Of a DNA stretch of 64,000 nucleotides, positions 23,480 through 35,560 are shown in pieces. The DNA is from Ilyonectria destructans. Its lineage: Eukaryota; Ascomycota; Sordariomycetes; Hypocreales; Nectriaceae. The DNA is taken from positions 1,550,001 through 1,614,000 of the forward strand of contig JAHEWK010000010.1 in the NCBI GenBank assembly GCA_020740775.1, written 5' to 3'. Both the position numbers and the translations under genes were made by a program. Positions within the stretch are counted from its first letter, which is position 1, and every line of letters starts with the position of its first letter. A model generated the notes under the pieces. The model was not told the origin of the DNA and did no database searches. It saw nothing but the letters and a program-made list of their open reading frames with translations.

Positions 23480-24909
23480 TCAGGCTTCCGTCATCTTGGC
23501 AGCCTCGGGCGCAATCGTCTCTTGCGGAACCGAATCATCCTCATAAGGCTTTGCGCCCATGTTGAGCCAACAGCGCCCTGCCATCAGCTCCTCCTTTTCC
23601 TTCGACTCCCACAACAGCTCCTTCTGTCCATCGCCAATATGAATCACTGCGCGCTCCTAGGAATGTGTCAGTTGTGCTGCGGTCTGAAAACAAGAAGGGT
23701 GTAGCTCACCAGGCCAAGCGTCAACTCGATGATCCCATCCGCAAAGCTGGTCTCGAAGGTGAAGCTGGGCTTCTTCCCGCGAATGGCGAGGAGGACGTTG
23801 TCGGACGCAACATCTGCCTGTAGGCACGCGGATCGACCGTTGGGATTTGGAGTCTTGGTGTCGGCGACGTCTCCGCAAGCATAGATGTTGGGGAATTCGT
23901 CATTATCGATCTGGAGACTCGGCTTGACCTTGATGTGGCCGGACTCTGTGACGGTTTCCGGGGTAAGGTCCTTCAGTATTCCTGACGCAGGTTTCTGGCC
24001 AGTACAGTTGATCTGCTGATATTAGTTCTCTCCAAGCACACTGCTGGGATCTGCCCGGAAAATACTTACAAAAAGATCGCATTCAATCACCCTGCCAGAC
24101 CGAAGGGTTACAGTGCCAGCCTCCTTGTCTTCGCCGACGACACGCTCATCCAGAATGACCTCAACCCCCAGCTTCTCAAAGGCTTCGCGAGCAGCTTTCT
24201 GCAAGCCCTCGCCGAATCGGTGCATACAAGCCTTGCGGGAGTGAACCAAGACGATGGTTTTGTCTGGGTACATAGATTTGGCGTCCGTTGCGACTTCAAC
24301 GCCCGCAGCACCACCTCCGACGACGACGATTTTGTTGGCGCCCTCAATACTCTTCTGCATGGCCTGCAGGCGCTTCATGCTCTCCAGCTTTTCGGTGGCA
24401 TTGGTTCGCGAAGGAAGACCTTCTTCCACGGCGGATCCGGTGGCGATGATGAGGTACTCGTAGGGGATGTCCTCGCCGCTATCCTGGAGCTTCACATGGG
24501 ACTTGGTCAACGACGCGACACGGTCCTTCACCCAGTGGACGGCGCCCTCCGGAGCACCGGCCAGGTTGGAGCCGTAGGGGATGAAGGCCTTGTGCTCATG
24601 GCCCTTTGCGACGCAGTATCGGGGGAGAACCCAGGTGAATTGGAAGTGGGAATTTGGTTCGACGACGACAACCCGATATCGGCTGTTGGGCGGCAGGTTC
24701 AGGGCAAGGACTTTGGCGGCCTGGTATCCAGCAAAGTTGGCTCCCACGATGACAATATTGAGATCTCTAGTCTCGGCGGCCTTTACTCCCCCAGACAATA
24801 GAGCTACCCATCTCTCTCTAGATCTCGTGATCGCGCGTTGCCATTGTCGTCCAAAGTAGACGAAAGTGTACACCACAACCTTGATGAAGAGAACCGGCTT
24901 GTCCAGCAT
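23480..24909 (-). CDS. AIF-like FAD-dependent pyridine nucleotide oxidoreductase
   Basis: Three exons on the minus strand (24909-24070, 24012-23710, 23656-23480; introns 57 and 53 bp) encode 439 residues. After a short hydrophobic N-terminus (VVVYTFVYF) come an FAD Rossmann motif (IVIVGANFAGYQAAK), an NAD(P) Rossmann motif (KIVVVGGGAAGVEVATD) and a second FAD contact (NIYACGDVAD). This is the arrangement of the AMID/AIF-B group, which reduces quinones or other acceptors with NAD(P)H and is linked to oxidative stress and cell death in fungi. The C-terminal exon reads GRCWLNMGAKPYEDD. The start is placed at 24909, giving the short membrane-associating segment before the first strand. Substrate and location are inferred from family only. 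Confidence 0.9.
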
Positions 24910-26929
24910 GGCTGCGGATGCGGTGCGGGATGTATAAATGAAGGTTCTTTTGACGGTTGGGTGTCTTGAAGCGGCTCAGCGAGAGAGAAAATAGGCCATT
25001 GATGGGATACGTCGGCCTGATAAGTAATCGGCCAAGCTGTAAATACCCGAAGGAATCCACGGACTGTCCATGGACGATTCCGGGATGCGGACCGGGCTAT
25101 AAATATGAACCGACTCCGCGGCCGGCTGATGGGCTAATACGCGTCGGCCAGGCTGCAGCGAGCTTGGGCCATTCATAAGCCGGGTGCCGTGTCCATTTCT
25201 CTGTCATTGGGATGCTAATTAGCATGCTAATTGTCACATCTGTTCCAGCGTGTGCTCCATAATCGCGCTTCCCACTGAATTTGGCAACCCGTAACCTGGA
25301 GCTGATCCAAGTATCCAACCCGCACCCACTGCGCATTACGCCGCAAGAGCTTTTTTCTCCACGCTGTTGGGAACGGATTTTCCCAGGGACCCATCGCCAG
25401 GGATCTTGTATTCAGCTTCCAGGCCTCCGTCGTCGATCAAGTCCGAGTACCGCAGTGGAGGGTGCGGCGCATGCAGAGAGTGATGCACTGTGGGTCCGGG
25501 GTCAGAGTTATCAGATGATCTGATAATGCAGCTTTAACCGATCTCGGACTCGGCGTCACATTTTCGTCTTCAGTGTTGTCCTGTGACGACTGTCCCGGCC
25601 AATCCAATTCCAAGAAGGCACGTGCCTATACGAAGTACGAGGGAACAGCTACCGGTATCTCTGCCGTGATCGCGACGATAGTTGGTGTCACAGACCATGT
25701 AGACTGGCCTTCAATTACCTCGGTCACATCGATTCTACCCCCAAGACGACGGGGTTAAGCTCCCAGATAATGGATCTTACGGACTTGCCCTCCACAATCT
25801 ACTCCGAGAGCTTAATCTCGGACTCGGCGTTTGTCTCTATTGGCTTATACCCAACGACCCACTCCGAGGCCGTCATCTCCGTCTCCGTCTCCGTCTCCGT
25901 CTCGGACTTCTCGACTTCGGCTTTCTCGGCTTCGGTCCTCTCGACTTCGGTCTTTTCAATCGAGACCTCCTTAGGCCTCCGAGGCGAAAGTAAACTTGAG
26001 AGATTACTACATCATCTATTACTCAAACTTAAACTCACCAGTGACCTTAGACATCCGTGTCATCCAGGGCACTGCAATCCGACCGGATATACCCCAGACA
26101 GGACTCTTGTACATCACACTAAACTTCAGACGCTCGAAATTGACCTTCCAGTACCGAACCAGTATTATGGAGGAGGACTCAATACATCTAATCGAATCCA
26201 CCGGCTCAAATCATTCCCGCCAAATCCCAACATGGGGCCATTCGCACATCAATCTACTGGGGTCCCCAGGGCTGAACGCTTACACTCTCCACCAGGATGT
26301 TGGTCTGTAGACTGACCTAGCTTGAACCAATGCCTACCAGCTGGTATCCCAATGCGCCAGACCAACATGATGGATGCTCCAAGGGCGCAACGCCGAGGAC
26401 TTCTGTAGCTTAGCTTGCAACTGAAGCCGGTATGAAGCTGGCGGATTCAGCCCAGGAGCTGTCCACCACGATGGGTAAAAACTGGGATTTGGTATACCGC
26501 GGCTGTGGTACAGACTTGCACCTCATCGCCCTGCCGTCGCTGGACTGGACAAATACGAAGAATCTCTACCGTTCACAGCAGGAAAATTCCAGGGCTTGGT
26601 GGATTTTCTTACCTGTATCAAATTCCCGCCCAAGGATGTAATTACATCAACGAAATCGAGTCATAGCGATCCTTTTGTCCGGGAAAAGAAGTTTATCTAA
26701 TTAAACCATGTTCCAAGTACTGCTACAAGCAACCTGGTCATAGCCGTTGAATAATTTGGCTCAGCGCCGTGTTGCTCTGGATGTTGTATCGATAACCAAG
26801 GGTCAGGTGGAGATCAAGTCCGACGTCGCGCACCCTGGATTTGGAGCGCTGAATCCTCAAACTCGCATCACCCAAGGCTGCATTCTTCAAACGCCCAACA
26901 CGACAGTGTTCTCGAGCTGACAATAAAAT
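24910..26929. other. 2-kb gene-poor stretch with remnants
   Basis: No complete gene is supportable. 25770-26315 is open on the plus strand but its first half is simple-sequence Ser/Val repeats. The frame ending at 26698-26700 (open from 26479) reads like a natural C-terminus (FTAGKFQGLVDFLTCIKFPPKD), but no upstream exon was found; it may be a gene relic. The AIF-like gene's promoter occupies the left end. Confidence 0.4.
25875..25904. repeat. GTCTCC hexamer repeat
   Basis: About five units of RTCTCC/GTCTCG in tandem, followed by looser CTTCTCGACTTCGG-type repeats to about 25960. Likely simple-sequence expansion. Confidence 0.75.
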
Positions 26930-27961
26930 ATGGATGTGCCTGCAGCTGCAAACGCTCTGGGCACTCTCGGAGCAGTAATCAGTCCCCTATTTCCCTGTCA
27001 GATGCCTTAGCTGATTTTCCTTGCGTGATTCCGTAGGTCTGTTGGTCAATCCAGGTTCGTCCCCTAATCGAGTCACTCTATTGGACGTGATCTTTCTAAC
27101 ATTTTTCTTGCTGTAGCTGATTCCTCAGATTGTGGTCAACTATCGCCGACACAATGCGACCGGTCTTCAGCCGTCGATGATGATGCTCTGGGCCTGGGCG
27201 GGCGTGCCGCTTGGTGTCTACAACATCGTCAAGGACTTCAATGTCGCCCTGCGCATCCAGCCTCAGATCCTGACTCTGCTTAGCCTTATCACCTGGATCC
27301 AGTGCTATTATTATGAACGGGTGAGTTGTTACTTGAAGACCGTGTGGGTATCGATGATCTGAACAATCGTTTCTAGAAATGGACAGTGCAACGATCGCTG
27401 CTCGTCGTCGGCCCCATCGCTGCTGTCATGGGAGGCATTCAAGCGGGATTGATCATCGCCCTACGCATCCCCGAGTCTCGCGGTGTTGAATGGCCTATGA
27501 TTCTCATGGCGGCGCTCTCGGCGGCGCTCCTCGCGGCGGGTGTCCTGCGTCACTACTGGGACATCTATATTCACCGCACCGTGCGCGGCATCTCGTTCAT
27601 CTTTGTGGCCATTGACGCCGCAGGCGATGTTTTCTCTCTCGTGTCCCTCTTCTTCCAGCCTAAGCTTGATGTGATGGGGGTTGTCATCTACGCGACCGAG
27701 TTTGTTCTCTGGTGCGGCGTTTTTGCATGTGGAGGCTACTACAACTTCCTTCCGTGGATCAAAAAGCGGTGGTTCAACCGGACTGCTAAGATGGCGCCTG
27801 TTACTGTTGAGGATGAGTCTCCATCGTCCGATGGTCGAGGCAATGGCATTACGCTACACGATATGCCATCGTCGAGCTCCGTGTTCCGCACAGCCTCGGT
27901 GAATTCTGCCAACCTCCGTGCTCGGACTGTAACCCAAGGAGACGATAACATAATGGAATAA
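26930..27961 (+). CDS. PQ-loop repeat membrane protein
   Basis: Four exons (26930-26974, 27037-27054, 27117-27320, 27377-27961) join in frame to 283 residues. Exon 2 is an 18-bp micro-exon encoding VCWSIQ; without it the first PQ-loop helix is broken. The PQ motif is IPQIVVNYRR at about residues 23-32, and a second helical bundle follows. About seven hydrophobic segments are visible (for example SLLVVGPIAAVMGGIQAGLIIAL), with a polar Ser-rich C-terminal tail. Family members (Ypq1, cystinosin, SWEET-like) transport amino acids or sugars in vacuolar or secretory membranes; the fungal subgroup seen here has no assigned substrate. All three introns are 56-62 bp with consistent phases. Confidence 0.88.
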
Positions 27962-28465
27962 CCACATGGAATCAACAAAGAGGTTACAGGCCAAGTCCTG
28001 TCTTGGGATTCTGTTCTCAACATTCGGTTTCATTAGCATGACACCTATGATCGCAGATAGAATGCGCGTATATTTATGGGATGCACCAGGATCAGGGCGG
28101 ATCATGAAAAGTCTGGCATGAATTGCGCCCCGTGTTTAGGCGTTGCCCCCCCCACAATGAATGCCGGCTAGGGTCGATCTCGGGGCTTGTTCCAGTGAAT
28201 ATGCGCTAAATCAAAGCGCCAAGTTCGCTGTACGGGAGCTCTGCCACATTCGCTTAACAGTAAGCTTCCTGGAAACAGGCCACTAGACGAGCAGGTCTCA
28301 GCCTCGCAAGGCTCCAACTCCTTTCGCAGTCGAACCCACCGACAATCCTGCCATGACGCCCCTCGACAACTCTCGAAGGCGCACCATTTGCTCTTTGTGA
28401 CACGCGCACGTCGTCTCGCTACTCGCTCTCACCTTCACCCGCCATCGTGCCATGTTTGCGACACC
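27962..28465. other. Intergenic, no gene seen
   Basis: Contains the promoter of the next gene. An open frame continues upstream of its ATG to 28388 without a better start. Confidence 0.4.
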
Positions 28466-30119
28466 ATGCCGCCCCTCTGGACCCCGGCTGGCATGCCCGG
28501 CGCGCGGCGGCTGATGCTGAACAAGCGCTTCAGTCGCATCGCCATCTTCTGCCTTTGCTCCATCGTCGTCATCATCCTGATCTTCTGGCACAGCATCCAT
28601 GGCAGCTACAACATTCCCGAGTACTATCCGTTTGCGACCACGAGCTACTTCTTCCCGGTCTCCATCGACCCGGCTGGGAAGAGCACAAAGGACCTATGTG
28701 CGTCCTTCCCGAACCACATTCTCGAATCCATCCAGCCGGTCCTGAAGATGGGCCATGGCGAGAACCGAGCCAAGATCGATGCCCAGCTCGACAGCGTGAG
28801 CGCTTGTTTTTCCAAGGACGACTTGCTCATATTCTCCGACCTCGACGAAACAATCCGCGACCGCGAAGTCATTGACATTCTCGCCGACCTCCCCGCCGGT
28901 TACTACGACGACAATCCCGACTTCGACCACTACATATGGCAAAAGGAGATGCGCGCGAATGGGACCCTAGATGTCGACAAGGAGGCGACCGCGCGCATCA
29001 ACGGCTGGAGGATTGACAAGTACAAATTCTTGCCCATGATCGAGCGAGCATGGAGGACGAAGCCGAACAAGGACTTTTACTTTTTCCTTGAGACAGACAC
29101 GTATGTCGATGCCCTCATATGACGCCGCACAGTCACGCTCAATGCGCTTGCCGATCCGCCACTAACTCTTTCAACAGATACGTCTTCTGGGACAACGTCT
29201 TCCGCTTCCTCCACACCTTCGATCCCGATACACCCCTATACATGGGCTCGCCCTCGCCCGGCCGACATGACGTCAGGAAGGACATTCAGACCTGGTTCGC
29301 AAACGGAGGACCCGGTTTTGTGCTCAGCCGTGGCGCCATCAAGGCCCTCCTTTCGCGCAAGGTCACCTCGTTTGGGCAGTACGTCGAGGCTCCGATCACC
29401 GAGAAGTGGCTCCCACTGCTCAAGGAGGACTGCTGCGGCGACAGCGTCGTGGGCTGGGCGCTGTGGAACGCCAGCATTTCACTGCAAGGCTACTGGCCCA
29501 TGTTCAACCCGCATCCTCTCCACGGGATCCCGTTTAGCGACAAGTACTGGTGTCAGCCGGTGCTGACATTGCATAAGACCCTACCGCAAGATATGGTTGA
29601 CGTATGGAAATGGGAGTTTGGACAAAGGCAACTGGGGGTAAGTGCTTGCTAAACTTGGTACCTTTTCGCCAATGCTAACAGTAACAGCGCCCGCTCCTGT
29701 ACTCTGACCTTTGGGCTTTCAAACATCCTGGCGACCTTAATTCTGCCTCTGACTGGGACCAAGGTGACTGGGACAGCTGGATTGCCCCGCCTGAAGCCAA
29801 GATTGACTCCTTTGATCTATGTAAAAAGTATTGCGAGGATCACGACCAATGTCTGGAGTGGACTTGGAGGGGATTGGACGCGCAACAATGCGTCCTCTCC
29901 AAGGCTATTCGATTTGGTGATCCCAGGAAGTCTGAGATCATCCCATACCCCGAGGAAAGAGATGACAAGGGTAACTTGTTACCACTGCCCACGGATCTAA
30001 AAGACAGGTTCGTCGACTTCAGGTCTGGATGGCTTGGCGATAGAATCGACCAATGGAGGGCCAACAGAAATTGCTCCACGGTCCAGTGGGTGGGACCAAG
30101 CATCAAGAGGATATTTTAA
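28466..30119 (+). CDS. Golgi-type glycosyltransferase, GT31-like, with PAN-like tail
   Basis: Three exons (28466-29100, 29178-29637, 29688-30119) encode 508 residues. A short basic cytosolic N-terminus and one membrane segment (about 24-42, IAIFCLCSIVVIILIFW) give a type II Golgi topology. The catalytic domain has a DxD-like motif in FLETDTYVFWDN, split by intron 1, then MGSPSPG, NGGPGFVLSRGA and CGDSVVGWAL, a pattern of fungal GT31 proteins. A Cys-rich segment near the C-terminus (CKKYCEDHDQCLEWTW) resembles a PAN/Apple fold. It should transfer a hexose in protein or cell-wall glycosylation; the donor is unknown. I chose the ATG at 28466 because the membrane anchor begins soon after. Confidence 0.87.
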
Positions 30120-30527
30120 TGTCATGTGCTGAGACGGCCTCGTGCGATTTGCTTGGACAGGAAATTTGTGTAGACATACAGGCGTTGGAAATGCATTGCA
30201 AGTAGTACGCATATTTAAGGAGATTGGGCTTTATTTTAATGTCGTACATCACGGCCTTGGACGGACCGGCTTATGGCATAAACTGTATCAGTACTGGAGC
30301 ATAAATACTAGGGCAGAGATAACAAGCATTATTTCTTTTGTCGTGTCTATGGTATAATACGTGAAGGTGTATGATTAAAGGGGGATGTCATAATCTAAGG
30401 GTTGTACGAAAAGCAATTCTCAACGTTTAATAACCAACAGATACTTCGTACTCTTCCTTTTAACTTTTGCTAGTGAACAATGCCACTTGCTTCTCATGTT
30501 GCCTCTTCCATAGGCGGTGGGTATCAC
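30120..30527. other. Short intergenic between convergent genes
   Basis: 3' flanks only; AT-rich around 30290-30440. Nothing else seen. Confidence 0.4.
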
Positions 30528-32147
30528 TTAGAAAACGTAACGGAAGTAGGGGTTCTCCTTGTCTGTCAAGTCCTGGAATGCCAGCTTGGCTCGCTCAGCC
30601 TCGTCGACGGGAAGAGCATCTCTCCTCCTATTCTCGTTGCGCAGAACAAAGTACAGAGTGACTGACGCAAATATGCAGATGATGTAGCTGTTGGAATTGT
30701 TAGAGATCTACACTTCTGGTATCATGCTTAGGTATCTTACCAGATGATCAGACCCAGCCACAGCGCCGGGTAATGCTGGGCCTTTGTCGGCGACCAAACC
30801 AACTGCGGTCCAACAATGTTTCCCACGCAGTAAGCCACAAAGATGGTGGCGGCCATGAAGCTCTTCTTGGTGTGGCCTGCCACGTTGGACATGCCGATGG
30901 TGATGATCAGGCTGACGGTGCCGCCGAAGAAGCCGGTGATGGAGTAGCCTACGACCGGCGCGGCGGCGCGATAGCTCCACTCGCTCTTCCAGATGATGGC
31001 ACAGCCGGCAATGACAGGCAGACACGTCAGGACGAGCATGAGGATGCGGATGTTGTTGAACTTGGAGCCCAGGTAGCCCGTCAGGAGGATGACGATGAAG
31101 CAGAGGCCGCCGAGGGGGAACTGGAAGAGAATCGAAGCAAGAGTCGACCACCCAAAGGTGGACACAATCAGAGGCCCGAATCCGCTGACGGCGCCGTTGA
31201 CAGTGTATGCCGAGGCCATCATCAAGGCGACAAGCCATATCTTGACATCGCAGACGGCCTCCCGGAGCTGCGACGCCTTGAACGTGGTGCAGCGCACTCC
31301 AGTCTGTCCATGGCGAAGCCGCTCAACGGCGGCAAAGCGCTCCTCTTTGGTGAGGAACCAGGCGGAAACCGGCGAGTTTGGCATGACGAAGCAGAACAGG
31401 CCGAAGAGGAACGTTAGGGACCCGGCGAGCAGATAGATGTACTGCCAGCGGCGCAACCCGCCGGCGGTGATCTGGGCGAAGCCGTAGTTGAGCGAGCCGC
31501 CGAGGATGGTGAACAGGCCGGTGGCGGAGAACCACCAGCTCTGGCGCAGCGCCTGCTCGGACTGCGTGTAGAAGCCGGCCACGATGCACATGAAGCCCGT
31601 GGGGATGACGCTCTCGACGAAGCCCAGGAAGAAGCGCTGCACGTACAGGCCGCGGTGCGACGTCACGGCCGCCGTGAGCATGCAGATGCCCGCCCACAGG
31701 ATCACGACGCCGCCGAGCACGCGGCCGATGTTGAAGCGCTGCAGCGCAAACGTCATCGGGTACAGGCCGGCGAGCATGCCGAAGTAGAACAGCGACGTGG
31801 CCCAGCTGAGGCGGCGCGTGTCGACGGCGGGCGGGACCGTGGAGTTGTCGACGATGGTGAGCTCGAGGTCGGCCGTCATGCCGAAGAGCACGGCGGAACC
31901 GAGGATGGCTTTGTCGTAGTATACCAGGCCGTCTAGAAAGGGCGTGAGCGGGATACGAGGAGGATGAGACATGGAGCTACTGACACCCGAAGATCATGGC
32001 CGGGATGAGGAAGAGATCGATCTTCCGCACGGCGCGAGCTTCGACGGCGGGATCGACCGTGTGTTGCTCCTCTCCGACCATGGCGATGGCTTCATCTTTG
32101 GCCCCGGTTGGCACTTGAGGCGTGCTGGCCTCGCTGTCTTGGATCAT
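30528..32147 (-). CDS. MFS permease, Dal5/allantoate (anion:cation symporter) family
   Basis: Three exons on the minus strand (32147-31985, 31932-30741, 30687-30528; introns 52 and 53 bp) encode 504 residues with about 12 membrane helices. The first junction restores FGYGLVYYDKAILG, a helix 1 signature of the family, and uses a GTCAGT donor. Further family marks are PTGFMCIVAGFY, NSPVSAWFLTKEER and the ending DLTDKENPYFRYVF. Members import allantoate, ureidosuccinate, nicotinate, pantothenate, dipeptides or other carboxylates at the plasma membrane. Because a Dal81-like regulator and urea amidolyase lie 12-19 kb away, a ureide substrate is attractive, but the family is large in filamentous fungi and sequence alone does not fix the substrate. 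Confidence 0.9.
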
Positions 32148-32886
32148 GACGAATTAACTGCGTCTGTTGGTCGTAAAATGATTCAAAGCTGTTACTTGCA
32201 GCTCATGCTGAATGAAGAACTGAAAAGTCTGGCTCCAACTAGGTAGTCATTCCGGATTCCAAAGTCCGGACAGCTGTGGTTGAGAGAGTTGAGTGGATTT
32301 TACGTCATTTAAATGGCGAACAAATAGCTCGCTCGCCGAGCTGCTGCTGCATTTCACAAGCTCGTCCAACGAGGGATAACGGCCTTTAGCTCCCGCCGGC
32401 TCGCTTGAGCTCAACCACTCATGGGCACATGTTGTGCATTGGCGATGTGCGAACCCATGGCTGGTGCGAGGTTTTTTTCTCCCAACCGTAGTTGCATGTC
32501 GGATGGAGATGGGTTGGCGGGCGCGGGCCAGTCAGGAGAGTCGAGTTTACACACTTGGGGTGTTAGCACGGAAATATGGTTCAATGCGAGTGCTGCAATG
32601 CGCCGAGAAATGGGCTGGAATGGCTGAAAATCGCTCTAGCTTGGGCCTGGGCTTGGGCTTGGGCGTGAGGCAATTCGGGAATGTGCTCCGGAGATAGAGT
32701 CAGGAGATGGAGTCAGGAGACAGACTCGCAAGACGAGGACACGAGAAAGAGACCAGTTGCAATGCTGAACAAGGCTTCCGTGTAGAAGCAAATGGGACGT
32801 AGATCATTACTACCTAAGGGCCCCAGGGATATCAATATCATATCATAACTTGGCCGGTCACAACCCGGCATTTCGTACACTCATTC
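32148..32886. other. Intergenic, promoter of the MFS gene
   Basis: No gene. Contains small degenerate repeats (TTGGGC units at 32641-32664; GAGTCAGGAGA units at about 32697-32722). Confidence 0.4.
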
Positions 32887-34108
32887 TCACAGCTTGGACG
32901 GGCTCTCGTTGGGATCCTTGACCTCGACGAGGAGTTTTCCTAAAACCACACGCGTTAGTAAAACCGCTGACTAGTCAATTGGTCACCGTTTTGTCACTCA
33001 CCGGTATTAACGCCCTTGTACAGGTCGACCAGGGCCTGCTCGGCCACCTTCAGGCCGCCCTTGATGATGGTCTCGTTCTTCTTCAGCTTGCCGTCGGCCA
33101 CCCACTGCGCGATCTCGGCGCGGGCCTTGGGGAAGTCGGCCGCGTGGTCGAAGACGATGAAGCCCTGCAGCTTGATGCGCATCGTGATGATCTGCGCGAA
33201 GTGGCGCGGGCCTTGGGGCTTGGCCGCGTTGTACTGGCTGACGGCGCCGCACTCGACGAAGCGCGAGTGCTCCTTTGCGCGCAGGAGGCACATGTCGAGG
33301 ATATCGCCGCCGACTAGACGTGTCGTGTTAGCGAGTTTCATACCGGGGATATGATTGACAACTCACCATTGTCAAAGTACACGTCGATGAAGTCGGGCGT
33401 CGCCTGCTTGAACTTCTCCTTAAAGTCGTCGGCCTTGTAGTTGAGCGCCACGTCGAAGCCCAGCTCGTCAATAAGCCACTTGCACTTGTCGTCGCTGCCG
33501 CAGATGCCAACAACGCGCGCGCCCTTGATCTTCGCGATCTGGCCGGCCACGCTTCCCGTTGCGCCCGCGGCGCCCGAGACGACGACGGTCTCGCCGGGCT
33601 TGGGGTCGCCGATCTGCGACATGCCCACCCACGCCGTCATGCTGGTCATGCCCAGCGCCGAGAGGAAGTCCTGCGGGTTCTGCGCGCCCGGGTACAGCGA
33701 CGGCGGCTCGAAGCGGCCCTCGGGGAGGATGGCGTACTGCGTCCAGCCGGGGAAGGCCGTGACCAGGTCGCCCTCCTTGACGAGCTTGCTCTTGGAGGCG
33801 AGCACGCGGCACACGGATGCGCCGCGCATCGTCTCGCCGATCTTGACGGGGGGGAGGTAGGAGCGGACGTCTACAGCCACGGTTAGCGAGGGTATCGCGG
33901 GGTGTCAATGGGTTGGGGCAGGGCCACCTTTGAGCCAGCCTCTCATGGCAGGGTCCAGAGACAGGTACAACGCCTCGACCAAGATCTGGCCATCCTTCAG
34001 CTCGTCTGGCGTCGGCGCCGGGGCGATGTTCTGGCTAAAGGTCTGGCCGGGGATGATGTCGGTGGTGGGACGCTCAGCGAGCGTGATGCTGAGGTTATCG
34101 CGAGCCAT
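32887..34108 (-). CDS. Zinc-independent MDR reductase (alkenal/one oxidoreductase type)
   Basis: Four exons on the minus strand (34108-33928, 33870-33367, 33313-33002, 32939-32887) encode 349 residues, the full length of the PTGR1/leukotriene B4 dehydrogenase group of medium-chain reductases. These use NADPH to reduce activated C=C bonds and lack the catalytic zinc ligands. Visible marks are YLSLDPAMRGWLK at the exon 1-2 junction, the nucleotide-binding SGAAGATGSVAGQIAKIKG, GICGSDDKCKWL and YFDNVGGDILD across intron 2. The frame is kept at all introns (57, 53 and 62 bp). A cytosolic detoxification role for reactive aldehydes or quinones is the family expectation. The promoter must lie right of 34108. 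Confidence 0.92.
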
Positions 34109-35560
34109 GGTGTGTGGTGTAGGTCCGGGACCGGTATCGGATCTAGGAGGTGTAGAAGTATTGGTTAAACCGCAAAGGAGTGTTTAAATCGTGTCTAAGT
34201 TGATTCGACTCGACGAGTTGCTACAGCTAGTTCGCAACTTCTGTATTCATTCGCGGCTCTGGTGGTAGTTATATGTTCGCGTCTCGGTGTCGTCGGTGGC
34301 TGCATGTAAGTCCGGTCAAGCCGCCACCGCTAAGATCGCCGTCTGTCCGGGTCCTTTTGTACCTCTCTGGCGGCCGCCCTGTCTCTCCGCACCGACGGAC
34401 ACCTCTACTTCACCGTCTATTTTTTCTCCTGCTACGACCCAGCCGCGCAAGAAAGGCAACAACTCCAGCTCCAACAGCGAATGGCTTCGGGAACCCCGCG
34501 CAAGCCTCGCCCGCTCGTCCCACCATCCGCCGGCGCACCAACGCCCATCAGGGCAAATCGCCGGCCGGCCTGCGGCTCGGGGCCGAAGATTGACGCGGGC
34601 CAGCGCCTCCGACTGGCTGGAGGCGCTCTCGGGCGTGCGCTTGGGGGGCCGAGGACGGTGGGGAACACGGAGGGCGTTGTCACTTTGACGCAATACCGAG
34701 GCTCGCGGCTGCAGCTCGTTTGCGGCCAAGCGTGGAACAGTAGCTGCAAGCCGAGATACGTGCATTGACAGCGGGCGGGATACGAAAAAAATCCTTGATT
34801 GGCAACCATGCATAGGTGACATATTATTAATTTGCCCGACGGATAGATTGCTTAGCCGCCTCGATACCTTAGGTGCCGAGGCCGTCGGCCATTGAAACAC
34901 ACCGAATACGTAACTGCGATGCATCAACTCGGCCCATGTTGGTTCACACGTGGTGTCACTGGTGTGTGTGTGTGTGTATAGATTGCTCATGACTCTATAA
35001 TGGACGTGATCAAGTAGATAAATAGACCGGCATTCCATGTATGCACTTTTGTATCCATGCGTATGTGTATAGATTTCTCTTGATTCTATTATGGACCTGT
35101 TTCAGTAAATAAATGAGCTATCAACAACTTAGAGAAAGATCAGTCAACTACTGCTGAGAAAACGAGGGCGGAGGTTTTGTTCGGCTAGCTCGGGCCTAAG
35201 TGGGGGCTACACGACTCCTCCCCCAGAACATTGAGTTTCTAAAGAATAGGTTCAGATAGTTAGAGTTTGAATAAAAATAGTAATTAAATGGCCTGTCATT
35301 TGAGCACTTGCATGTGTATGTGTGTGTGTATAGATTGCTCATAATTCTATGATCGACATGATTAAGTAAATAAACAGGCTGGCGTGCCATGTGTGCGCGT
35401 ACGCTAAACTATGGGACAAATTCTATCTGATATAATATAATATGTTGGCAAGACATTAAATGAATGAATGAAATAGTCAAGGACATCAAGACGAGTAAAT
35501 CTTTTCCCGTTTCCCATTTCGCCTCGCAGTTTCCTTCTAGTTCCCTTTCGCTTTTCTTCA
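34109..35560. other. Intergenic with dispersed GT-linked repeats
   Basis: A GC-rich 34270-34760 block is open in several frames, a composition effect. The right part is AT-rich and holds three copies of a repeat (listed separately). No gene could be supported. Confidence 0.45.
34961..35400. repeat. Three copies of a TG-microsatellite-headed repeat
   Basis: Copies at about 34961-35046, 35061-35115 and 35311-35400 share a TG run, then TATAGATT, CTCAT or similar, ATTCTAT, ATGGAC or similar, and AAGTAAATAAA. Copies 1 and 3 are the most complete (about 86-90 bp), ending with GGC or CCGGCAT followed by CCATGT. The element is unknown. Confidence 0.7.

Noticed and set aside
25770..26315. 181-codon frame with Ser/Val repeats
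   Set aside because: The first half is a product of the GTCTCC repeat and the second half shows no family-like sequence.
26479..26700. 74-codon frame that reads like a protein C-terminus
   Set aside because: No upstream exon or homology could be supported; kept only as a possible relic.
34316..35038. 240-codon open frame on the minus strand
   Set aside because: Its first part is the GT-linked repeat and the rest is GC-rich sequence open in several frames; no domain-like segment.
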